A model generated the notes under the pieces. The model was given only the letters and a program-made list of their open reading frames with translations. It was not told the origin of the DNA and did not search any database. A DNA stretch of 64,000 bases from Diphasiastrum complanatum (lineage: Eukaryota; Streptophyta; Lycopodiopsida; Lycopodiales; Lycopodiaceae): the NCBI GenBank assembly GCA_029204225.1, contig CM055108.1:6397461-6461460 (forward strand), written 5' to 3'. This document shows positions 38,221 to 48,540 of the stretch, piece by piece; position 1 is the stretch's first letter, and each line of letters begins with the position of its first letter. Both the position numbers and the translations under genes were made by a program.

Positions 38221-38505
38221 TGTTTCTTTTGTAATGACAAATAAAAATGGAATGGGATTGGGATTTGGTTTTCATTTTTGCTTTGGATTAAGGCAAAGGT
38301 AGCTTGTTATTGTTGTTGTTCTCTTAAGCTTGGATTGAGCTTGCAAATAGTAGGCTTGGATTGAGCTTACAGACAATAAGATTGAATGAGTAGAAATAAA
38401 GTGCTTTTATTTTGCATTGGATGTAAAAATTAAAACATTTCTATCATTCTAATTTGAATCCTCCTTGTTATATTTGCATAATAGGAAAACACACAAGCAA
38501 CACCA

Positions 38506-39823
38506 GTGGATCAAACCAATGATAACCCAACTTTTGATTTATCAAACCCATCCAATGTGGCACAAGCTCTTGAACATTTGTATCAACAAATTCAAACCAC
38601 TAATAAACAACTTCTTGAAACTAAACAAAAGAACAAAGACTTGGAGTCCAGGTTAGCCAACCAGAAGAAGCATGTAGCTCCACCTCCCGTAAAATTGTTT
38701 AAGGGAGAGAAGAAAGATAGGAACTTAAAAGTGGTAAGTTCATGGCTTAACATTAGAGGAGTTTTGAGTTCCAAAAAGACCCTTTAAGAATTCGTGCAAG
38801 ATGTCTTTTTTATTATTAAAATATTATAACACTAATACGTTTGACTTGCCATAACTTTTTAATTCTAGCTCAAAATATGTCATCTAACATATCATTGAAA
38901 AGCTCTTGTGGAGCACTTTTCAATGCACCAAACTTTGCTAAATTTGGACTTACCACTAAAAATCTATGCCATTTTTTTAGTATGGAATTAAAATGTGGAC
39001 TCAAAAAGTTACATTACGTAGATTTCAAATTTGAGTGTTTTGATTGGTCCATGTGTAAGAAAATTTTGAGAAAAAATATAAAAGGAATCTTTACAAAGGG
39101 TCTTTTTTAGATTTAGAACTCCTCTAATGTGTTTGGAACAAATACTTTGGCATGAACCAATTCCCAGAATGTGAAAAGTTATCCACTGTTACTATGTTCC
39201 TCGAGGGAAGAGCCTTAATATGGGATTACCTAGTTGCAAAACGCAATCAACCTTGTACATGGGAAGATTTTTGCATAGTATCTAGAGAATACTTTCTACC
39301 ACTGTTAGATGACTATGAACACTTTTAAAAGTTGAGTCAGATAACAATGAATAAAGGTTTAAAACAATTTATTTAGGATTTTCATAAGTACTTGAATCCA
39401 CTCTATAGTGACATTCCACCCAAAGTAAAAATGTTAATGTTTATTGATGGATTACCAAAAGATTATCAAGTGAATGTTCATAGGAACCATCCAAAAACTC
39501 TTTTAGATGCTATTAGGGCTACAAAGTTTTTTGATGACACACCTAAGCCACCTAGGGGTCAACAACCTAATGAGAGGAAAAAAGTTTTTCAATCTAAGAG
39601 GAAGGATAGGGAAAATGTTAGTGAAACACATCCCAATTCCAATAATCCTAAGAAAACAAAGAAAAATTCTAAAAACAATCAAGGTGGCATTGATAAGGCT
39701 GAAGCTCATAAAAAAAACCTGTGCTTCAAGTGCAATGGCGAGGGCCACCTTGCACGAGATTGCGTCAAAAAACCAGCTACTACCTTAGGTAATCTATCTC
39801 GAAGTAATGAGATGAATGTTTAA
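38506..39823 (+). pseudogene. gypsy gag, interrupted by a TIR element
   Basis: MDQTNDNPTFDLSNPSNVAQ starts a coiled N-terminal segment (LEHLYQQIQTTNKQLLETKQ). VVSSWLN is interrupted at 38754; after the insertion the protein resumes VWNKYFGMNQFPE, EGRALIWDYLVAKRNQ and WEDFCIVSREYFLP. Stops occur at about 39326 and 39374; then KVKMLMFIDGLPKDYQVNVH and the zinc knuckle CFKCNGEGHLARDC, ending with TAA at 39821-39823. Frame would be kept through the insertion site if a single TA remained. Confidence 0.8.
38754..39126. mobile_element. TIR miniature element 2 (about 373 bp)
   Basis: Inverted termini CATTAGAGGAGTTTTGAGTT...AAAAAGACCCTTT (from 38751) and the complement ending CTCTAATG (39129), TA at both ends. 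The terminus resembles that of element 1 (34333-34844): ATTAG, TTTTGA, then AAAAAG and CC at equivalent places. No coding capacity. It lies inside gypsy gag. Confidence 0.75.
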
Positions 39824-39828
39824 TTCCT

Positions 39829-40070
39829 TAGTTCTTTAGTCATGGGTCCTAATGACCATGTTTGTATTAAAGGTAAAGTTAAAGATCAAGTTGTTAATGT
39901 ACTTTTTAAAAAAGAATCCACTCATAACTTTATTAATGTAAATTTGGTGCAGATGCTAGACCTTTCCACCAGAAAAAGTGAGAAAAAATATTGTGTGACA
40001 ATGGCATCATAAATGAATTCTGCGTTTATGGATTATGTTGTTCCTGATTTAGAATTGCACATATAGGACT
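39829..40070 (+). pseudogene. gypsy protease remnant
   Basis: VVNVLFKKESTHNFINVNLV matches the gypsy retropepsin VLFDSGSTHNFI, but the catalytic Asp-Ser-Gly is KKES, so it is inactive. Stops follow. Confidence 0.7.
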
Positions 40071-40684
40071 ACTCTGGCAATGAGTGCCCTTCATACCAAC
40101 CGGTCCCAGATACTTCCTTGATCAAATGTGACATCTGCCACTTTATGTTAGTGTATTTTATGCATCTAAGCACATTTCTGCAATTGTCGCATATTTTGAG
40201 AAAGTGAAAAATGCCAAATACATGAAGCTAGTGTAATCAGGGAATTACAAGAGTGGCATATTAGCCACGACCTAAAATGTATCTGATGACGTCATGCCAT
40301 CAGATCAGATATCTATACTTTTGGGTACTTTCATGATCTCGCTGGTACTCTTTGGAGCGTGAAGGACAGGAGAAGGTTTCATTTCCGTCGTTAGTTTCGT
40401 TTTGGTCTTGTGCCTTCTCTCATATTGGACCACAAAAGATTCTCGTTCCAGACCACAAAAGATTCTCGTTCGTGAATCTTTTATGTTCGTGAACCGTTCG
40501 TCTTTGTCTGCTTTGACTTTCGTGTTCGCGAACCATTCGTCTTCGCTTCCTTTGACTTTCGCATTCGTGAAAGTTTTTGTGCCTTGTGTCTCCTGACTTT
40601 CGTGTTCGCGAACATCTTTGTCAGACTGAGGGTTGAAAGCTAACAAGGCTTTGTAGTTAGAAACATTTCATTTCTTCAGCTCCC

Positions 40685-41341
40685 TATCAAAGCATGATAG
40701 TTGTGTAGGCTGCAGTTCTTCTGTGAATGATGCCACGATCATTGTGGAAGTCAGTGAAGCGATTCGAGATGTATTCGCCACCTCGATCTGTTCTGATCTA
40801 CTTCACTTTGCTGCATGTACATCTTTCAGTCCAATTCACATTTCCAGTGAATTTATCAAGTGCTTCAGATTTATTCTGAATAAAATACACTCTGGAAAAT
40901 TTGCTATAATCAACAATAAAGGTTATATAATATTTTGAGACTCCTACTGAGATCACATTGAATGGACCGCAGATGTCAGAATGCACTAGCTCTAGAATCT
41001 TTGTCGTTCTGTAGGAGTCTTTAATGAATGGTGTGCGTGACATCTTGCCTTTCAAACATGCATCACAGGTGGTCAAATTAGTTGTATTCGAGATGCTGAC
41101 CCCTGTTATCGCTCCATGATGGCTTGTCTGGTAAAGTGCCATTGAGTTCATGTGGAAGAGTCTTCTGTGCCACAGAGTGTCTGGTGAGTCATCATGAGTC
41201 TGATGCACCTGATCTGCAGGTGGGCGTACCTTCAGATGATATAGGTTTCCTTTCCTTTTGCCTTGAGCAACCACAACTCTCTTGCCCTCAGATGGAGTCC
41301 AGATGCGATCGTTGGACACTGCCAGCTGAATCACTCCTATA
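40685..41341 (-). pseudogene. copia GAG-pre-integrase/integrase fragment
   Basis: Minus strand: IWTPSEGKRVVVAQGKRKGN, TLWHRRLFHMNSMALYQ, TTCDACLKGKMSRTPF, ELVHSDICGPFNVI, FIVDYSKFSRVYFI, then out of frame RTDRGGEYISNRF and IIHRRTAAYT. Upstream (right) it meets LTR-like sequence at 41342; downstream it stops before the PQHNG motif. The catalytic Glu is lost. Confidence 0.8.
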
Positions 41342-41829
41342 GTCCTCCAGAGTGTAGTTGGGTACTATTGATCTACATTTATAAAATTAATGCAGCATTC
41401 AACATAGCTTCAACCAAGGTACGGAATTCAAATGAACAAGAAAATTTAGACATACGAATAATAGCAGACGCATTTACATTTGAGATCAGACACAACAAGA
41501 AGAATCATCTATATTGATCTTTATCTTATTTTTTCAAGCACTCCTTGCAAATTCACGCAGTGCGTTGGCGTGGGAAAAACACGGTTCTCTCATGAGTAAT
41601 CGTCTCGTTTTACAAGCGGACAGTTGGATCTCTATGGATCTTGATCATAGAGCTCGTCTCGCATGCAGGCGGACTTGTTGTCTATATTTCGTCTTGATTG
41701 CTTACTTGCATCAGACTACTACATTACATTGTATGTGTATTTTGTTGATCTATATGTCAAGTATCATCTAGTAAGTATAGTCGCTCTATGTAAATCTGAG
41801 ATTAGAGTGATTAAGCATCTACAACTAAT
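41342..41829. other. LTR-like sequence, no gene
   Basis: It resembles 43385-43760 in layout (GCGTTGGCGTGG near 41567 versus GCGTTGGCACGAG near 43545), probably the rest of the same LTR family. Confidence 0.4.
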
Positions 41830-42264
41830 CAGGAAATTACAAGAGTGGCAGATTAGTCACAACCTAAAATGTATCTGCTGACGTCCTGCCATCAGATCAA
41901 ATATCTGTACTTCTGGGTACTTGCATGATCTCGCTGGTACTCTTTGGAGCGTGGAGGACAGGAGAAGGTTTCATTTCCGTCGTTGGTTTCATTTTGGTCA
42001 TTTGCCTTCTCTCGTACTGGACCGCAAAAGATTCTCATGACAGACCACAAAAGATTCTCGTTCGTGAATCTTTCATGTTCGCGAACCGTTCGTCTTCATC
42101 TGCTTTGACTTTCATGTTCATGAACCATTCATCTTTGTTTCCTTTGACTTTGCGAAACTTTTTGTGCTTTGTGTCTCCTAACTTTCATGTTCGCGAAAAT
42201 CTTCGTCAGGCTGAGAAATTGAAAGCTAGCAAGGCTTTGTAGTTAGAAACATTTCATTTCTTCA

Positions 42265-42688
42265 AGATTAAGGGTAGGTGCCTTAGATAAAGGTACTAGT
42301 GTCCTTGATTGGCAAGTAGGTGTCTATGCCTTGGATAGAAGTATGGAACCTAGAAAGGTCTTTCAAAGTCATTGGATGACTATATTTCTAAACCTTGGGC
42401 CTCAACCTTGAACCATATCACTTTATTGGTCTTGGACCAAATTATACAAGCACAACTTGGGCAATGGGTCCTAGTAGGAGGGCGCCCTCCTAAAGGGTCC
42501 ATTGAGTTTCAAGTTCCACAAGAATAGTAATCAAAGAGTCATAAGTTATGGAAGATGTCTGATGACCTTCCATAAGCCTATGAAGGCTCTTGAACTCCTC
42601 TAGGCCTCTCTCTTTCTCATTGGATGTGCATGGAACTCCATAGTGTATTGGAGAGAACTAAATGTCATCTATACAAGAGGAATAGAGT
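42265..42688 (+). repeat. gypsy LTR fragment, second copy of the 36492-37506 family
   Basis: Matches about 36620-37045 closely, including GGAGGGCGCCCTCC and the TATATAAGAG/TATACAAGAG region. It is cut on both sides and lies between copia pieces. Confidence 0.85.
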
Positions 42689-43336
42689 CCTGGGTGAATG
42701 GTATACATGACATCTTGCCTTTGATATAGGCATCGCAGGATTTCAAGCATGTTGCATCTTTGATATTGACACTAGTGAATGCTCCACTCCGGCTAGCATG
42801 GTATAGAGCAACTGTATTCATGTGATATAGCCTCCTGTGCCATATAATGTCCATCGATTCGTTGATCTCGTGAGCTTGCTCTGAAGGTACTCGAACCATG
42901 AGGTGATACAGTTTTCCTTGTTGCTTTCTTGTGGTGACAAGCTGAGTGGTTGTGGATTCAACCACTTCGTAGATATCGCCTTCAAAGGTGAACGTTAGTC
43001 CTGCATCTACCATCTTAGCAACAGATAGTAGGTCCTTTTGAAGAGCGGGCACGTATAGAGTGTCATCGAGCCTTCTGTCTCTTCCTTTGGTGCTTAACCA
43101 CAACGCTCCAGTTCTGCTTTATCTCCCAAGATTATATATCTGGAAGATTTTGATTCTTGATAATTAGTGATCATGTGTCTTGTTGCCACGAAGTGTGACG
43201 TTGCACCTGAATCAATAATTATCTCTTGTGTACCTAAAGTTGATGTCGCATAGACATCAACACACAAGTAAGCTGCTGCATTCTTGCCGTTGTTGGCTCT
43301 ATCCTCGGCCATCTTGGAGGACTCTAGTTCCTCCAT
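42689..43336 (-). pseudogene. copia protease/GAG-pre-integrase fragment
   Basis: Minus strand: EIIIDSGATSHFVATRHMIT (protease), frame change near 43095, LDDTLYVPALQKDLLSVAKM, IIWHRRLYHMNTVALYHASR and CDAYIKGKMSCIPF, in which the second zinc-binding Cys of CDAC is Tyr. Related to the fragment at 40685-41341. Confidence 0.8.
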
Positions 43337-43799
43337 ATAGGATGAGTAGTATTGTCGCTCTCCCGTATGCTCTAACTGTCTTGTTTCTCAAATTTTGGTT
43401 GTATTCAATAGCTGCGTGACCCTTTATGCATTCCAATATTGCAAATCATACACATAATAGAACAGAGCATTGAGAAAATCACTTCTATTATCAGAACTGA
43501 ATTTATAATATTTTTCTTGAGCGTTGTCTGTTTCCTAGATCAGCGCGTTGGCACGAGAGAGATGTTCTCTCTCACGAATAATATGACTAGCTATTGCTAA
43601 TCCGTACACTCACTTTTACAATTCTGTCTACTCTGTGTCCATGACTATCTTCATCTTGATGCGTCTAGCAATGCATATATTCAAAGTAATGTTTCTGATT
43701 AGATGGATTAAACAATCTATTACTAACCTCAGATTACAAGAGCGACAGATTAGGCATGTCCTAACACTCTTCTAGTGACGTCATCATATCATATCATGT
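43337..43799. other. Degenerate LTR-like sequence
   Basis: A distant relative of 41342-41900. No gene. Confidence 0.4.
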
Positions 43800-43922
43800 T
43801 CAAGATAGAAGTGTTTTAGGGTCCTAGATCTTCTGAGATCTCCTTATCCGTCATTTGTTGAGAGGAAAGTGAGTGCTAGTTGCATTAGGACATAGTCTAA
43901 AAGTTGAAAAATCATTATATTC

Positions 43923-45383
43923 ATGGCTTCCAATGGTGGGATCATGTTAGAAACTAATGATAGGTTGAGTTCATCAAACTACTCTACCTGGAAAGTGATG
44001 ATGGAATCCTTACTTGAGTTGAATGAACTCATGGACATAGTTGCAGGAACTGAAGAGAGACCATCCATAGTTCAAGAGCAACAAAGGCTTGATAAGAAGG
44101 CCAAAAGGGCTCTTCATATCATTAAAATGAATGTTACCAATGAACTTCTCAAGGAAGTTGGTAATAGTCAAAGTGCAAGTGAGGCATGGAATGCCTTGAA
44201 GAAGCTCCTTGAATCAAAGTCCACATCTAGGGTATTGACCCTAAGGAGGCAAATATTTTCTAGTAGACAAAAAGAGGGTGAAAATGCTCATGCATTTGTC
44301 TGGAGGGTTAAGTCCTTAAGTGATGATCTAGCATGCATTGATGAAAGCATAAAAGATGGTGAAATAGTCCAGGTTATGTTGAATGGTTTGCTAGATGAAC
44401 ATGCTAACCTTGTGCAAAGTTTTGCCATTCAAAGAGTCTTGCCAAGTGTGGCTGACTTGCAAGAAATCTTATTGGCTGAAGAACATAGGTTGCAATCAAA
44501 GCTTGATGGTGCATCCTTGCAAGGTGGAGGTGAAGAGGCTTTCTTCACAAAAGGCAAAGTCAAAGGCAAGGGTAAAGGCAAAGGGAAATGGTCCAAAGGT
44601 GGTAACTCGAATCATGATGGTCACTCTTCCTCCTCCTCTTCTACATCTTTTAGAAAGAAAGACAAGTCAAAGTTCAAGTGCTTTTATTGTGGGATAAAAG
44701 GTCATTTTGGAAATGAATGTCATAAGAAGCAAAGTAAGCAAAACAACTTTTGTACTTCTAATGAGGATCTAGATTCTTGTGATTCTCTCATGATGTGTTC
44801 TTCAAGTCTAATGTCAAGTGGAAGTGACAAGGATTCATGGTGGATAGATAGTGGATCTAGTTCACACATGACTAGTCACAAGGAGTTCTTTACTTCTTTG
44901 ATCTCTTATGTTGTAACCAAGAAAGTCGTTCACATGCCAAATGGTGGTGAGTGTATGATCAAAGGTATTGGCTCAGTTCCTATTTGCCTTTCTACTAATA
45001 GTAATGTAAGGCTTGATGGTGTTCTTTACATTCCTTCACTTTCAAGGAATTTGCTAAGTGTTGGTCAAATGTTAAAAAAAGGGTACAAGACAAAGTTTGT
45101 TGGGGATGTTTGCTTCATTACTAAGGGAAATGTCTTGATTGCTAGGGGCAATAGACAAGGTAGACTTTACAAGCTTGATGCATTTGTCATGTCTAGCAAG
45201 AGGAATGAAATGGATGTTGGTGGTTCTCTCAACTTTCAAAAGTCAATCCCTAGCATCAATAAGATTGGTAGATCTTATGCAAAGTCTAAAGAACTTCCTT
45301 ATGCTAGATCTAGGTTGAGATCTAATGAGCTTCTTGGAGATAGTTATTGTTGTGCTAACTTGGCAACTTTTGTGAATCTATGA
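43923..45383 (+). CDS. Copy 3 Gag-protease ORF entering the novel region
   Basis: 486 codons. Gag: MASNGGIMLETNDRLSSSNY, NVTNELLKEVG, VMLNGLLDEHANLVQSFA; zinc knuckle CFYCGIKGHFGNEC at about residue 256; protease WWIDSGSSSHMTSHKEFF at about residue 306 with Asp-Ser-Gly intact; GVLYIPSLSRNLLSVGQMLK. Before the LWHRRLGH motif the sequence passes into KELPYARSRLRSNELLGDSY, the start of the novel region, and a TGA stops it at 45381. The start ATG is fixed by similarity to other copia Gag proteins. It could be translated, but the element lacks its 5' LTR. Confidence 0.8.
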   Translation: MASNGGIMLETNDRLSSSNYSTWKVMMESLLELNELMDIVAGTEERPSIVQEQQRLDKKAKRALHIIKMNVTNELLKEVGNSQSASEAWNALKKLLESKSTSRVLTLRRQIFSSRQKEGENAHAFVWRVKSLSDDLACIDESIKDGEIVQVMLNGLLDEHANLVQSFAIQRVLPSVADLQEILLAEEHRLQSKLDGASLQGGGEEAFFTKGKVKGKGKGKGKWSKGGNSNHDGHSSSSSSTSFRKKDKSKFKCFYCGIKGHFGNECHKKQSKQNNFCTSNEDLDSCDSLMMCSSSLMSSGSDKDSWWIDSGSSSHMTSHKEFFTSLISYVVTKKVVHMPNGGECMIKGIGSVPICLSTNSNVRLDGVLYIPSLSRNLLSVGQMLKKGYKTKFVGDVCFITKGNVLIARGNRQGRLYKLDAFVMSSKRNEMDVGGSLNFQKSIPSINKIGRSYAKSKELPYARSRLRSNELLGDSYCCANLATFVNL

Positions 45384-46972
45384 TCAATGTTTTGGATCCA
45401 TTGGATCTTGGACTAGTGCTACCTACTAGTCAAATGGAGTCATGTGGTGCTAAATTAATATCATGTTTGAACTCTTCTACTCATAGATTTCCAAGTCTTG
45501 GTGTATCTTCAATGGAACTACATGGAAAGTGCAAAAATGAAAAAAATAAGAAGAGAGCTAACTTCATCAATGGAGGTGATGAAAACTGTTCTTTGGAAAT
45601 GGTTGTTGCTAATGACTTATTTACTCATTTGGAAAGAGATGGTGCTTTGAACATGATTGAAGAAAAAGTTTCTTTTGTATCTTTATGTGATGAGTCCAAA
45701 AAAGTCATTTGTGAAACAAGTGGTGTCACATGTATTCATAAAGGAAGTATATCAAAAGGTTCTATTGTGAGACTTGGTGAGGAAGATCTCAAGTCAAAAG
45801 GGAGAGATGAATGTGAAGTGTTCAAAATAGAATTGTAGAAATCTATCTTTTGGTTTATGATGGTGGCATTGTTTTCACTACCTATAGTGAAAGGTTGAAA
45901 TCAAGCAACGATGAGATCTTGTGGGTTGTTAATCATGTGTTTTGAGAGGGAGTATCTTCAGAGGTTCAGATCTGAAGATGTTTATAAATGCAAAGTCCTT
46001 GATGTTTTATTGGAAGATCAAGATGTTGATCTTGAATTGCTTCATCAACACCAAGAGGCAAGTAGCAATTGGAAGCTAGTCAAAAGCATCAAAGGGGAGC
46101 CACATGGGCAAAGCATTTTGGATCTGTTTTTACAAGTTCTTGAAGGTTCAAGTAAGGTTCTTGGAGCAGCAAGGAAGTGTCCGTTTACTCTACCTTATTT
46201 GTTTAATCTCATGTATAAACATTGTCATGTCAATGTGTTGGAATTGTCAAAATTCAATGAAACTAGTTCCATAGTTTTGCATCCTTTGGATCTTGGAGAT
46301 GGAATAGTTATCATTGCTAGTTATTATGATCAAGTACCTGCATTCATTTAAATCTTGAAAGATATTGAAGTGGTCAATATATTTACTTTTGAGCAAAGTT
46401 CAAGATCTAGCATCCTAGTGTTGGCAAATTGGCAAATTGTTGACAATGTAGGATCAAGGGTTGTATGCAAATGTTGTGGAGATACTTCAAGTATTTCAAG
46501 TTCAGGTTTTGCTCATTCAAATGGAGCAGAGAACACATCATTTTGGCATTCATTCACTCAAGGTCTTTCATGGATTGGAGATCTACAAAGGCAAGGTGGT
46601 GATGGAGGTTCATTCATGGAAATACATGGTGCATTCACTATGGGCATAGTGGAATGTGGAGGAGGCATGAAAACACTTGTTGGTTACTTTCACTTACAAC
46701 TTGTTTGCTGCTGTTTTATAGATAATTCAAAGGTGGATACATGAAGGAATCCTTTCATTATGATTCTATGTTCTTTTACATGTATCCTGTTCACCATTCT
46801 ATGTAAAATTGATGTAAGAAATAGTGAAGCATCCTATATGGACACTATCATCTATATCAATTATGTTGTACTTCGTATTGTACATATTAGAGCACTTGAG
46901 AAGAGATCTATTATCATGATGGAGATCATTCTTAGGTTGGAGCAAAGTAATGTTGTAAAACTAGCAAGTTAA
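45380..46972 (+). pseudogene. Copy 3 novel region, interrupted
   Basis: Alignable by eye to X/Y: DPLDLGLVLPTSQMESCGAK, ANFINGGDE, EMVVANDLFTHL, then about 540 bp (around 180 codons) present in X/Y are absent at 45836, then IYLLVYDGGIVFT, FEREYLQRFRSEDVYKCKVL, LHPLDLGDGIVIIA, YMDTIIYINYVV and VVKLAS. Stops at about 45836, 45943, 46349 and 46742 break it into four pieces. It shows the novel region is older than the X and Y insertions. Confidence 0.8.
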
Positions 46973-46985
46973 GTTGAAGAGGGAG

Positions 46986-47637
46986 TGTGAAAATTGTCAA
47001 CATTTCCTAGCTAGTTTGAGGCCTAAATTGGCAGTTTTTGTACATAGTTTTGGATCTAAAATTTCACACGTGTAAAAGAGGCCTAGATACTTTTATTTTA
47101 GTATATATTTTATGTTGAAGAAGTCTCAAACTTCAGGACATTCAAAATGACACCAAAATCATGTTATTTGGACATATAGGCCAAAATTGGCTATTTTAGG
47201 TTACTGGTGCCCTAAATTTGGGTCCTAAGTTCTAGAGAGAGGAGAGAAAGTCATCTCTCTCACCTATATTAGGCTGAAATTCGTGGAGAACAGATTTGAA
47301 AAACGTATTGTATTGTTGAGAGAGATCAATAGATCATTGTCACAATTTCTTCCTCCATTGAGAGCATTGCTTTGTGTATTGTCTTCAAGCTTTTGTGTAT
47401 GATCTTAAGAGGTTTCCAAAAGTGGTAGGCTACTCTTGTAGGGCTGATATGCTGTTGTTTTTGACTACCATCAGTACCTTTTATTAGTTTCTTTTGTCTC
47501 TTGAATGCTTTGTCAAGTTCATGTGTATCAAAGGTAGCATTAGGATGCTTTGCCATTTCTAGCTTTTGTAGCTTGTGCAAAGATCTTAGCCAAGTATTTT
47601 GGGAGTTTGGATCCATTCAAGATCCACTTTTTTCACA
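46986..47637 (+). repeat. Copy 3 3' LTR (652 bp)
   Basis: TGTGAAAATTGTCAAC to TTTTTTCACA. Same family as 63264-63787 and more distantly the X/Y LTRs. A one-mismatch CACACGTGTA is at about 47066. The minus strand is open for 96 codons (47326-47616). Confidence 0.85.
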
Positions 47638-48540
47638 ATGCTTCGTGGTAGTCCAGCTAGGAACCACATGATCACTGCATGATTGGGAGTTAGGACTGCA
47701 CTGCACTCAGATCATAGGTTTGACCCGTTCAATATAGTCCTTGAACCTTTCTCATTTATCCATTTTGACTTTACTCAGTACACCCTGTCACCCCAAAAAC
47801 ACAGGCAAATCAACCCACCAGACGTGTCCAGCTGCGCATGCTGGCCTGAATCCAAATATTTTTAAACATGCGTCACATAAGTCTTTCCAGGAACTTTCTT
47901 GGTTTAAAGCCCGTAATGAGAGCCGCTTTTACTGCTTTCCAAGTAGATTTTTCTTCCTATGACAGTTTGAAAAACCAATCCTGAGCCACTGCCAATAAGG
48001 ACATGGGGAACAACATCAGCTTTTCCGTAGGTGTCCATTTGCCATAGATTTCGCAGGCTTGCTCGTAGATATGAAGGAATTGGATGGGATCTGATGATCC
48101 GTCATATTTTGGTATCTCCATCCGTGGTGCTCTCTGGACTACTTGCAAGGGAGCGACAAGTACGAGTTTGCCCATTGGATCCATTGGTGCTGGTTTCGGT
48201 TCTACCTCTTGTTGCACAGCTGCTAATCTGGGAAGGTGTGGTGCTTGATTTGCTATCCTTCGTGCTATTGATCGTCCCGATCTCAGATTCATCTGATGGT
48301 GGGTTCCAAAGTGGTTGGATCTTCCTTGTACAGTAGAATGCAGTCTAGAAATTAACGATCTGATCAATCTGATCTGCCAAAAGTGAAATTTATGCCCCTT
48401 ACGGTGGTTTTTCCTTGATAACTTCTTACTTGCACTGATTGACCTAATATTTTGACAATAGCTGGAGTTGATGTAGATCCTTCCACTGATATAGTTTGCG
48501 AGGGCTCTCTTGTGCGAGGGTTGGCTATGCAAGGGTTCTT
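47638..48540 (-). pseudogene. Ty3/gypsy gag fragment
   Basis: Minus strand: NLRSGRSIARRIA, MEIPKYDGSSDPIQFLHIYE, WTPTEKLMLFPMSLLAVAQD and WFFKL, the retrotransposon Gag core. With frame changes and stops it continues TWKAVKAALITGF and ERFKDYIERVK towards 47640. It ends exactly at the copy 3 LTR, so that LTR is either inserted in it or recombined onto it. Confidence 0.75.

Larger units (their letters stand above)
36492..40070 (+). mobile_element. Ty3/gypsy element: LTR, leader, gag, degenerate protease
   Basis: LTR 36492-37506 (TGTTGGGGGCTACATGG start; a second partial copy at 42265-42688 confirms the repeat), primer site TGGAATCAGAGC (37507-37518), leader, gag 38506-39823 with a miniature element inserted, and protease remnant to about 40070. 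RT, RNase H and integrase are missing. Gag ends in one CCHC knuckle, and the protease THNFIN motif fits Ty3/gypsy. Confidence 0.7.
40237..42264. repeat. Direct repeats of copia LTR type (40237-40675 and 41830-42264)
   Basis: About 435 bp each, in the same orientation, about 85-90% alike by eye: ATTACAAGAGTGGCA, TGACGTC, CTGGTACTCTTTGGAGCGTG, then roughly 40-bp units of TTTGACTTTCGTGTTCGCGA type and a TAGTTAGAAACATTTCATTT end. A more distant copy lies at about 43385-43799. They probably are LTR sequence of the minus-strand copia fragments between and beside them. Exact LTR ends were not found. Confidence 0.6.
43800..47637 (+). mobile_element. Copy 3: older relative of X and Y, 5' end missing
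   Basis: The leader begins abruptly at about 43800 (TTCAAGATAGAAGTGTTTTA, as in X reversed), then gag-protease, the novel region, a purine tract GTTGAAGAGGGAG and a 3' LTR 46986-47637. The 5' LTR and most of the leader are gone. Unlike X and Y it keeps the protease domain between Gag and the novel region. Confidence 0.88.
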
